This document shows positions 28,234-35,918 of a DNA stretch of 64,000 nucleotides, in pieces. Within the stretch, counting starts at the first letter, position 1, and each line of letters opens with the position of its first letter. The translations under genes and the position numbers were made by a program. Below the pieces are notes generated by a model. That model was not told the origin of the DNA. It was given only the letters and a program-made list of their open reading frames with translations, and did no database searches. Location of the stretch: the NCBI RefSeq assembly GCF_007741535.1, contig NZ_CP036525.1, forward strand, positions 5,828,001-5,892,000, given 5' to 3'. This DNA comes from Rubripirellula lacrimiformis (GTDB lineage: Bacteria > Planctomycetota > Planctomycetia > Pirellulales > Pirellulaceae).

Positions 28234-29522
28234 TACAGTCCTAGGCTGGGGTATAAGTTGTCGGCCGATTCATCCACGCCATTGCCGTTGACATCGACGA
28301 CGGCGCCCAAGCGTTGATTCAGCGGACGAATCGCATCCACCGATGCGCCTCCCGGACCGACGATCGGTTGGCTGTAAAACGGATCAGGAAAATAAACGGG
28401 CGTGCCAAAACTGGCGGACGTCGGCGCCGCAAATCGGGTCACAAGCGGCAATGACCCAACATGGTCGTCTGCCGTCGTGTCGCGACCTGTCGCGGTCATC
28501 GTGGCAACCAAATCAAACTCGTTGTCGTTGCCGGCCGAGATAATCATCGGACGGACAAAGAACGTGTACTTGTCGATTTCAATCCCTGCACTTGCCGTGG
28601 TCGGATCGACAAGGTCGGCATCCGCACCATCTTCGACCAACGCGTTGCGTGGGTCCGTGCGCAGAATGTCCAGCGGATCGGATCCCAGACGAGCGACGAT
28701 TTCTTTCAGTTCACCCACGGTTGGTTGATTGCGGGCGATGGAATCATCCGCCGACCACTGATTCTTTAGGAAGTATCCCACGGGGGTTCGCAGCCATAGC
28801 ACCGGTTGTCCCCACGGGTCGACGATCTCGGGCATGCCATCACCATCGGTGTCGGCGATGTCGCGAGACCTCAATTGTTCGAGCAAAGGTTTTCCGTCGA
28901 TCGTATTGCTGGCGAAGATCAGATACAGACATTCGGCACTTTCATGCTCGGTTGTCCACAATCCATAGGCTGTTGCCCAATCTGTGGTTCCGTTGATCGC
29001 CGCGTACGTTCGAACCAAACGCTGACGGTACTGGCTCGACTTACTTAGACGTCGCGTTGCCGCAATCCCATATTCCGTCACTTCCCGATAAAGGGTTCCA
29101 TCTTTAATCAAAAACGGTGTCCGCTGGACGACCGGTGCACCGCTGCGGTACAGCGGAGATGCCGCGAGTTCTTGACTCGCCCCGGCATCGATATCCGCCT
29201 TGTTCATCGGTAGCGCTGCACGCAACCAATCACGTTTCCAAATCAGTTGAGTCATATTGGCCGCTTCGGCCGAATAGGCTGAACCGGGAATCCCAATGCG
29301 TCGACTGGCTTCTTCTTCGTACAACCGCAGCATCGTTAGGTTCAGCTGGTTGATGAAGTTTTGGCCACGGACTTCTTTGGCTTGACGACTGGCGCCGACC
29401 AGAGCCTGAGCCACCATGCCGCTGATGATCCCAAGGATCACAATCGACACGAGCAGCTCGACCAGGGTGAAACCATCGCGTCGCTGGGGTGCACTGGGTC
29501 GTGTGGTTGCGTAAAGCATCAC
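28233..29522 (-). CDS. pseudopilin with GspG-type DPWG motif (429 aa)
   Basis: The prepilin motif is DG-FTLVELLVSIVILGIISG, with Gly at -1 and Glu at +5. A long amphipathic helix follows (ASRQAKEVRGQNFINQLNL). Around residues 228-245 the sequence DTDGDGMPEIVDPWGQPVLW carries the D-P-W-G-x-P signature seen in GspG major pseudopilins, next to an acidic calcium-loop-like motif. GspG is about 145 residues, so this is a threefold expansion. A second acidic motif, DVNGNGVDESADN, is at the C-terminus. The start overlaps the previous gene by 4 bp (ATGA), so it should be made together with the next pseudopilin upstream. Confidence 0.72.
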   Translation of the reverse strand: MMLYATTRPSAPQRRDGFTLVELLVSIVILGIISGMVAQALVGASRQAKEVRGQNFINQLNLTMLRLYEEEASRRIGIPGSAYSAEAANMTQLIWKRDWLRAALPMNKADIDAGASQELAASPLYRSGAPVVQRTPFLIKDGTLYREVTEYGIAATRRLSKSSQYRQRLVRTYAAINGTTDWATAYGLWTTEHESAECLYLIFASNTIDGKPLLEQLRSRDIADTDGDGMPEIVDPWGQPVLWLRTPVGYFLKNQWSADDSIARNQPTVGELKEIVARLGSDPLDILRTDPRNALVEDGADADLVDPTTASAGIEIDKYTFFVRPMIISAGNDNEFDLVATMTATGRDTTADDHVGSLPLVTRFAAPTSASFGTPVYFPDPFYSQPIVGPGGASVDAIRPLNQRLGAVVDVNGNGVDESADNLYPSLGL

Positions 29523-30769
29523 GGGAGATCCGATTCCAGGGTACGGGTCGAGAAGTTCGTGATATTGTCCAGCTGTGGCTTTTCGGCACCGTAGACCGAT
29601 TCAGGATCTTCGTACTTATCGCCACCGGTTGGGTTGGAACCTGCTGAGTTAGCAAAGGAACCGCTGGCGTATCGAGTCACCACGCCGGCGGCTGTTCCCG
29701 TTCCCGCCGCGACCGTGCCGCCATAGCTGCCATCCAGACCGGCTGAAATCAATTGATACTTGCCTGGCTCGGCCCATAGGAAGCCGCCCGAATTGGTGTC
29801 CAATTGGTCGGTCAGATAAGGACGAGCCACGCCCAACGAGATGTCGTTGCCCGGGTGCAGATAGATGTTCAGCGAATGAAAATCGCCCGCGCCCGTCCCG
29901 CCCATCCAGCCACCGGTAACGGTCGCTGGTGCGAAGGTGTCGGTGTAATTGTCCGATGCAAAGTAAACCAGCGGACCGGAGTCCGAGTTCGACGAGTAGA
30001 CAGGGAAGGGATCGGCCAAGTAGTGAATCGCAGCGAAGGGATTCCCAGCCGGTGCACGGGTGGTGAACCCTGATTGCAGGTCGGCAGTTGGGATAGTCGC
30101 CGCGTACTCGTCATTGGAAAACGTATAAGCACTGCCAGCGTTCGCCGGATTGGGCGATCCAGTGCCCGAATTGATCACAGCGATCGAAAGGCCTTCGGAC
30201 ACATCCATGAACCCGTTTTCGCGAGCCGAGTTGTACTGATACAGACCGTAGTCAGCGGTAACCCCTGGGTCCGGCGAACTGATCGGCGACAAGGGGCCGC
30301 CTTCGCCGGTGAATGGACGACGAACGTTGCTGCTGTAACCGCCCAAACAGAACACCAAGGCTTCGGCTGGGTCCATGCACTGACGATAGTACTGGTACCC
30401 GGCGGCCGCTCGCGGATCAACATTTCCGGACGTCAATGGCACTCGTTGGTAGCTGCTGTCCAGGTGCGTGTACTGAGCCAACAACATCAGTTCGCTGTCA
30501 TCGATGTTGGGGAACGCTTTGCGGAAGTGGCGTTCCACTTTGTTCCAATCACTGAAATCAGGTGGATAGGAACCATACTTCAACTTGTAAGCTTCTAGGC
30601 CCTGACCGACGACGTCGATGTTCAACCGGATCGCAGCCTCTCTTGCCGTTCGCAAGGCGCCAGTCACGGCCGGGATCGCGATACCGGCCAAAATGCCGAT
30701 GATGATGATCACCGTCAGGATTTCGACCAGCGTGAAGGCGGCACGCTTTCGGGTCAGATGAATGTTCAT
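29519..30769 (-). CDS. GspG/PilA-like pseudopilin (416 aa)
   Basis: This is the first pseudopilin of the operon. The prepilin motif is AA-FTLVEILTVIIIIGILAG, with Ala at -1 and Glu at +5, then IAIPAVTGALRTAREAAIRL and EAYKLKYGSYPPDF, a classic GspG feature (a helix ending before a Y-G-x-Y-P turn). I use the ATG at 30769; the frame extends to a TTG at 30793 without other support. The C-terminal 280 residues are Gly/Asn/Ser-rich and unfamiliar, with YNSARENGFMDVSEG and a NPTGGDKYEDPESVYG stretch near the end. It is probably the main shaft subunit, but it could equally be a second G-type protein alongside the next one. Confidence 0.75.
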   Translation of the reverse strand: MNIHLTRKRAAFTLVEILTVIIIIGILAGIAIPAVTGALRTAREAAIRLNIDVVGQGLEAYKLKYGSYPPDFSDWNKVERHFRKAFPNIDDSELMLLAQYTHLDSSYQRVPLTSGNVDPRAAAGYQYYRQCMDPAEALVFCLGGYSSNVRRPFTGEGGPLSPISSPDPGVTADYGLYQYNSARENGFMDVSEGLSIAVINSGTGSPNPANAGSAYTFSNDEYAATIPTADLQSGFTTRAPAGNPFAAIHYLADPFPVYSSNSDSGPLVYFASDNYTDTFAPATVTGGWMGGTGAGDFHSLNIYLHPGNDISLGVARPYLTDQLDTNSGGFLWAEPGKYQLISAGLDGSYGGTVAAGTGTAAGVVTRYASGSFANSAGSNPTGGDKYEDPESVYGAEKPQLDNITNFSTRTLESDLP

Positions 30770-30891
30770 GGCTGGGATGGGTGTTGGAGACAAGTAGTTG
30801 AGTGCTAGTGAGTGGGGTGTTGGATACGGGGCCAGGCAAGAGAGAGCATTTCGGATCTCCCGAACCTGGCACCTGACCGTTTTCTTTTTTC

Positions 30892-32334
30892 CTAGGTCAA
30901 ACCAGAGATCAATTCGACCAGAGGCATGAACAAACTGATCACGATGAATCCGACCGCGACGCCTAGGAACACGATCATCAGCGGTTCCATCAAAGCCGTC
31001 AGCCCGTCCGTCATCACGCGAACTTCTTCGTCATAGGTGTCGGCGACCTTGTACAACATCGTGTCCAGTTCGCCAGTTTCTTCGCCCACGTCGACCATGT
31101 TGACCACCAGGTCATCGACGACTCGCGACTTGGCCTTCGTGGCCCCGAACAGGGCCGACAGGATGGCACCGCCAAGGGTCGCTTGGACGCCCAACATCGT
31201 CAACGTTTGCACCATCGTGCCGTCATCCAACTTGGTTCCTTTGGCCGTCAAGGCGACGGACAACAACAGCATGCCGGGAAAGGATCCGAACAGTGCCCAG
31301 AAAACCAGCGACATCGGGTGCAGCCCCATCACGCTGTGTTCACGCAGCGGCTTGCTGATCACTTCGCCTTCGCGAATCGCTTCGTTGGTCTTCGAAAACA
31401 ATCGTTCGAACATCCCGTTGCCGGACGTTTCTTTGGTGATGTTGATGGCTTCCAAAATCGGCACACCCGAGGCGACCAAGGTTCCCAAGGTCCGGGTCGT
31501 TCGTGCCAAAATGTTCTTTTCAATCAAACTGCCAAAGATCGGCACCTTGATGATGAACATGTCGAATCCCATCCGCCCGTGCCGGAACTTGCGCATCAAT
31601 TTGACCAGGATCAGCAAGCACACCGGCATCGCGATCAACAGGAACCAATAGCCCGCGATGTAGTTACTCATCGCGATCAGCAGCAAGGTAGGCGCCGGTA
31701 GCGACAAGCCGAACTCTTCGAACATCGTTTCGAATGTCGGCACGATGAACAGCATGATGAACGTCAAGATCGACGCCGCCACCATGACGACGATGACAGG
31801 ATAGATCAGTGCCCCTTTGACCTTTCGCTTCAACGATTCGGCCCGCTCCAAGAAGTCAGCCAAACGTTGCAAAATCGTTTCCAACGCACCACCGGCCTCA
31901 CCGGCCTTGATCATGTTGACGTACAACCGGCTGAACACCTTGGGCGATTTCGACATCGCTTCGGACAGCGTCGAACCGCCTTCGATCTCCTCGCAGGTAT
32001 CCATCAACGCATTTTTCAGCTTGCCCGGCTTGTTGTTGTTTTCCAGGATCTTCAGCGATCGCAGAATCGGCAGACCGGCGTCTTGCAGAATGGATAGCTG
32101 ACGCGTGAACGCACAGATGTGTTTGGTCTTGGCACCGCCGATTGCAAAGCTGCGTTTCTTCCCCGCTTTGCCACCACCCTTGGCCGCCGCCGCCTGTTTC
32201 TTGACGGAGATCTTCGTAACGAAGTACCCCATCTGACGAATGGTGGTTTGCGCCTCTTCCTCGTTGGCGGCATCGATCTCATCCCGGATCTCTTGTCCGG
32301 TCGCGTCCATCGCTTCGAATTGATAAACAGGCAT
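30892..32334 (-). CDS. type II secretion / type IV pilus inner-membrane platform protein (GspF/PilC)
   Basis: This platform protein links the ATPase to pseudopilin assembly. I start at the ATG at 32334 (480 aa), because MPVYQFEAMDATG is the usual N-terminus. The N-terminal cytoplasmic region ends in a Lys/Ala/Gly-rich linker, followed by FAIGGAKTKHICAFTRQLSILQDAGLPILRSL, the first GspF domain, and the repeated domain after NILARTTRTLGTLVASGVPILEAI. Three membrane helices are visible: LIYPVIVVMVAASILTFIML, SNYIAGYWFLLIAMPVCLLI and the C-terminal LMIVFLGVAVGFIVISLFM. Length and order are standard. No Shine-Dalgarno site is seen. It lies 122 bp before the first pseudopilin gene. Confidence 0.9.
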   Translation of the reverse strand: MPVYQFEAMDATGQEIRDEIDAANEEEAQTTIRQMGYFVTKISVKKQAAAAKGGGKAGKKRSFAIGGAKTKHICAFTRQLSILQDAGLPILRSLKILENNNKPGKLKNALMDTCEEIEGGSTLSEAMSKSPKVFSRLYVNMIKAGEAGGALETILQRLADFLERAESLKRKVKGALIYPVIVVMVAASILTFIMLFIVPTFETMFEEFGLSLPAPTLLLIAMSNYIAGYWFLLIAMPVCLLILVKLMRKFRHGRMGFDMFIIKVPIFGSLIEKNILARTTRTLGTLVASGVPILEAINITKETSGNGMFERLFSKTNEAIREGEVISKPLREHSVMGLHPMSLVFWALFGSFPGMLLLSVALTAKGTKLDDGTMVQTLTMLGVQATLGGAILSALFGATKAKSRVVDDLVVNMVDVGEETGELDTMLYKVADTYDEEVRVMTDGLTALMEPLMIVFLGVAVGFIVISLFMPLVELISGLT

Positions 32335-32396
32335 AGGAAGAATCGGGGTAAGCGTTAGGTATGAAGTGTCTGGTAAATCGAAAACCAGTGTTTGCA

Positions 32397-32459
32397 GTGG
32401 GATTCGCCAGAATCCCCGAAGCGTCAAGAATCGGGTTCGGGAATTCTGGCGAATCCCAC
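32397..32459. repeat. 17 bp perfect inverted repeat between gspE-like and gspF-like genes
   Basis: GTGGGATTCGCCAGAAT at 32397-32413 is the exact reverse complement of 32443-32459, with a 29-base loop holding a weaker CCCGA/TCGGG pair. It lies inside the operon, so it may attenuate, stabilise or process the transcript. Alternatively it is a copy of a dispersed repeat. Confidence 0.6.
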
Positions 32460-32474
32460 GACGGTGGTTGTTTC

Positions 32475-34193
32475 TTAGTCTTCCACGGTTTCGCGGACGA
32501 CTTCGTCGAGGGTGGTGATTCCGTCGGCGGCAACCGCCATGCCAAAGTCACGCAGCGAGACCATGCCGGCCTTCTCTGCCTCGACTCGCAAATCATCGGT
32601 CGATGCGTTGTTGAGAACCATTTCCCGAATCACGTCGTTCAAAATCATCAGTTCAAACAGAGCGATCCGGCCCTTGTAGCCCGTGTTGTTGCAGGCGTCA
32701 CAACCGGTGCCCTTGAAGAACTTTTTGTTCTTGATCGTGTCCTTGTCGATGCCCAGGTCAAACATCTGAGCCGAGCTGACCTTCGCTTCTTCGCGGCACT
32801 TGGTGCAGATCCGGCGCACCAACCGCTGAGCCAAGATGGCTTCGACTGTCGCACAGATCATGAAGGGCTGGATGCCCATGTCTTTCAACCGAGTCACGGT
32901 CGCCGCAGCACTGTTGGTGTGCAACGTGCTGAACACCAAGTGGCCGGTCAGAGCCGCTTGGATGGCGATCTCGGCAGTCTCTAAGTCACGAATTTCGCCC
33001 ACCAGAATCGTGTCCGGATCCTGACGCAAAATCGCTCGCAAACAGGACGCGAACGTGACGCCAACATCCGAGTCGATCGGAATTTGGATGATGCCGTCGA
33101 TGTCATATTCGACGGGGTCTTCGGTGGTGATCAGCTTGTCCTCGATGCTGTTCAATTCGGACAGCGATGAATACAGCGTGGTCGTCTTGCCCGATCCCGT
33201 CGGCCCGGTGACCAGCACAATGCCGTTGGGACGATCGATCGCGGCGCGAAACCGTGACATCATGTCTTCGTCCATGCCCACGTTTTCAAGCGACAGGTTG
33301 ACCACCGATCGGTCCAACACTCGCATGACGACCGATTCGCCGAAGATCGTCGGCAACACCGAAACGCGAAGGTCGACCGGGTGGCCACCCACCATCAATT
33401 CGATCCGACCGTCCTGGGGCATGCGGCGTTCAGCGATGTCCAGGTCGGCCATCACCTTGATCCGAGTGGTGATCGCAAACGCCAAGTGACGCGGCGGCGG
33501 AACCATTTCGTAAAGCACGCCTTCGGCCTTGATCCGAATCCGAAATTCATCTTCGAACGGTTCAAAGTGAATGTCCGACGCGTGATCCTTGATCGCCAAC
33601 AACAACACCATGTTCAACAGCTTTCGAACCGGCGCCGAATCGGCCAACGCCTCGGCGTCGGTGATGTTGAACTTCTCGCTTTCCAGCGCCGAAATCATCG
33701 ACCTCAGTTCTTCGTCCTCGGACAAAGACTGAACCAGCTTTTCAACGCTCTCCGATTCACTGTCGTAGTACCGCGTGATCGTCTGCAGGACGTCGCGTTC
33801 GGTGGCGACCACCATTTCGATTTCGTAACCCAAGAACGTTCGCAGTTCGTCTTGGATCGTCAGGTTCTGTGGATCACAGGTGGCGACGGTCAGCGTGTTT
33901 CGCCCCTCGTCAAAGGCCAGCGGAACGATGCGGTACAACTGCGCCATCGTCTCGGTAATCTTCTCTAGCACACCATCATCAAACTTCGCCTCTTCCAGCG
34001 CGACCGTCTGCATGCCCATCTGCTCGGCCAACGCCTGAATCAGCTGTTCATCCGTGATCAACTGCATGTCTTCGGCGATCTTGCCCAACAGCGTGCCGGG
34101 CTGTTGTTCCTGTTCCTCTAGGATGATCGTCAGCTGTTCGTCGGTCATGAACCCGAGGTCGACCAGAATCTGTCCGATGCGTCGTGCAGCCAT
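32475..34193 (-). CDS. assembly ATPase GspE/PilB (first copy, 572 aa)
   Basis: This hexameric ATPase powers pseudopilus extension. The N-terminal MshEN-type domain repeats ITDEQLIQALAEQ-like segments. The ATPase core has Walker A GPTGSGKTTT (about residue 330), the Asp box DPVEY, Walker B ILVGEIRDLETAE and the His box STLHTNSAAATVTR. A tetracysteine zinc site is present: CTKCREEA then GCDACNNTGYKGR. The two N-terminal segments before the core make it PilB/GspE rather than PilT. The start ATG at 34193 lacks a clear ribosome site. It is flanked by pilT and gspF. Confidence 0.93.
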   Translation of the reverse strand: MAARRIGQILVDLGFMTDEQLTIILEEQEQQPGTLLGKIAEDMQLITDEQLIQALAEQMGMQTVALEEAKFDDGVLEKITETMAQLYRIVPLAFDEGRNTLTVATCDPQNLTIQDELRTFLGYEIEMVVATERDVLQTITRYYDSESESVEKLVQSLSEDEELRSMISALESEKFNITDAEALADSAPVRKLLNMVLLLAIKDHASDIHFEPFEDEFRIRIKAEGVLYEMVPPPRHLAFAITTRIKVMADLDIAERRMPQDGRIELMVGGHPVDLRVSVLPTIFGESVVMRVLDRSVVNLSLENVGMDEDMMSRFRAAIDRPNGIVLVTGPTGSGKTTTLYSSLSELNSIEDKLITTEDPVEYDIDGIIQIPIDSDVGVTFASCLRAILRQDPDTILVGEIRDLETAEIAIQAALTGHLVFSTLHTNSAAATVTRLKDMGIQPFMICATVEAILAQRLVRRICTKCREEAKVSSAQMFDLGIDKDTIKNKKFFKGTGCDACNNTGYKGRIALFELMILNDVIREMVLNNASTDDLRVEAEKAGMVSLRDFGMAVAADGITTLDEVVRETVED

Positions 34194-34310
34194 GAAAGAA
34201 GAGGGGGGTTAGAGGGGGTTCGGAATGTAGGTTTCAGGTCACAGCACAGCGGGAACCGCGCCACCGGATCGAGCGACATCAGTGGCTCGGTCGCGGCACG
34301 GGCCGCCGGA

Positions 34311-35423
34311 CTATCGTTCGTCTTCTTGAATCGGAATCGGTTCTTCGCCTTCGCCGCGACGGCTACTGACGATCCGTTTGGCCAAGTCGTCTGGACGGTG
34401 GGCTTTGCCCAACACGTCTTCGAGCGTGCACAGTTCTTTCTTCCACAGGTCAAACAGCGTGTCGTCCATCAACTGCATGCCGAACTTGGCACCCGTCTGC
34501 ATAGCACTATTGATCCGGAATGTTTTGTTTTCGCGAATCAGGTTCGAAATCCCTGGCGTCACCACCAACACTTCGTAAGCCGCGACACGTCCGCCACCAA
34601 TCTTGGGCAACAGCGTCTGGGCCACCACGCCGATCAGCGTCGATGCCAACTGAGTCCGGATTTGGTCCTGCAGGTTCCCGGGGAACGCATCGATGATCCG
34701 GTTGACCGTGCCCTGTGCACTGTTGGTGTGCAGAGTGCCGAACACCACGTGACCGGTTTCCGCCGCACTGATGGCCGCTTCGATGGTTTCCAAGTCACGA
34801 AGCTCGCCGACCAGGATCACGTCCGGGTCCTGACGCAACGCCCGACGAATCGCTTCGCTAAAACTGGGCACGTCGACGCCAACTTCGCGCTGGTTGATCG
34901 TCGATTCTTTGTGGTCGTGATAAAATTCGATCGGGTCTTCGATCGTGATGATGTGGTGGTCAATCGTCTCATTCAACAGGTTGATCAACGAAGCCAAAGT
35001 CGTCGATTTCCCCGAACCGGTCGGCCCGGTCACCAAGAACAACCCCCGCGGGCGGTGCACCATTTTGATGACAGACTCGGGCAGCCCCAACTGTTCGGGC
35101 GTCAGCTTGTCGTTGGGGATCTGCCGCAGCACCATCGAAATGAAGCCACGCTGCTTGAACACCGACACGCGGAATCGAGCCAGATCGCCGAACGCGAACC
35201 CAAAGTCAGTCGAACCGGCTTCCTGAAGTTCACGCTGGCACCGTTCGGGCGTGATCGACTTCATCAAATTGACGGCATCTTCGCCTTCCAATGTCTTGGT
35301 TTCTAGCTTCCGCATCCGACCGTGCAAACGGAACACGGGTGGCTGGCCAACGACAATGTGAATGTCGCTGACGCCTTGCTTGATCGCAGCCTGCAACAGT
35401 TTGTCGATCAGGACAGTTGCCAT
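34311..35423 (-). CDS. pilT: PilT-type retraction ATPase (370 aa)
   Basis: PilT disassembles type IV pili and drives retraction. I start at the ATG at 35423 because ATVLIDKLLQAAIKQGVSDI is the standard PilT N-terminus; the frame upstream is unrelated. Core motifs are FRLHGRMRKLE, Walker A GPTGSGKSTT, DPIEFYH, REVGVDVPSFSEAIRRALRQ, Walker B VILVGELRDLETIE, the His box GTLHTNSAQGTVNRIIDAFP, and a C-terminal AYEVLVVTPGISNLIRE segment containing the AIRNLIRE-type motif. All are diagnostic of PilT as distinct from GspE. Its presence among T2SS-like pseudopilin genes is notable, because type II systems lack a retraction ATPase. Confidence 0.93.
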   Translation of the reverse strand: MATVLIDKLLQAAIKQGVSDIHIVVGQPPVFRLHGRMRKLETKTLEGEDAVNLMKSITPERCQRELQEAGSTDFGFAFGDLARFRVSVFKQRGFISMVLRQIPNDKLTPEQLGLPESVIKMVHRPRGLFLVTGPTGSGKSTTLASLINLLNETIDHHIITIEDPIEFYHDHKESTINQREVGVDVPSFSEAIRRALRQDPDVILVGELRDLETIEAAISAAETGHVVFGTLHTNSAQGTVNRIIDAFPGNLQDQIRTQLASTLIGVVAQTLLPKIGGGRVAAYEVLVVTPGISNLIRENKTFRINSAMQTGAKFGMQLMDDTLFDLWKKELCTLEDVLGKAHRPDDLAKRIVSSRRGEGEEPIPIQEDER

Positions 35424-35918
35424 AGTGAATTCGCCAGTAACCGTAAGATGCGAGTGGATGGGAACGAATAACGGGTGGGCCCGCAACTTCGCTTGCGGGT
35501 GCGACGCCGCCCAAGCGGTCACCACAAAGGGCGACCCAAATCGGCGGAACATGATCTGCGACCGTGACCGCAGACCCACTTGATTGATTGCAATGGATTG
35601 AGATAAGAGCCGAATCGGGATGGCCTTCTTGGCCTCCGTTCGACAATCCCATTATTGCTATGAAACTGGCAGAGGAAAGAAAAACTGCCGTTGGAAGGCC
35701 GGAAGGAGCAGAAAAGGGCTCGAAGGACGTGAAACGATCGGACCATCCAGCACCACGCAGAAAGCCCTTCGGACCACTCTGCCGCGGGGAACGCCACCTA
35801 ACCCTGCAAACGGCACCCGAGCCGTGATCAGGCCGCCTGAAATGACATCAAACCGACCACACCCGCGGCCCGCAAACCAGTGTCTGCGGGGCCTTTGCGA
35901 CGTGCGATCCCCGGCGGA
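35424..35918. other. 495 bp gap between pilB-like and pilT genes
   Basis: This contains a GC hairpin at 35480-35499 (CCCGCAA/TTGCGGG around a loop with TTCG) in the leader of pilT. The terminator-like hairpin of the preceding gene at 35867-35893 is listed separately. No convincing gene was found, although a short frame is open at 35588-35827. Confidence 0.5.
35867..35893 (-). terminator. hairpin downstream of second pilB-like gene
   Basis: GGCCCGCA and TGCGGGGCC pair with one bulged base around a 10-base loop, 26-52 bases past the stop codon. No clear T tract follows. Confidence 0.4.
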
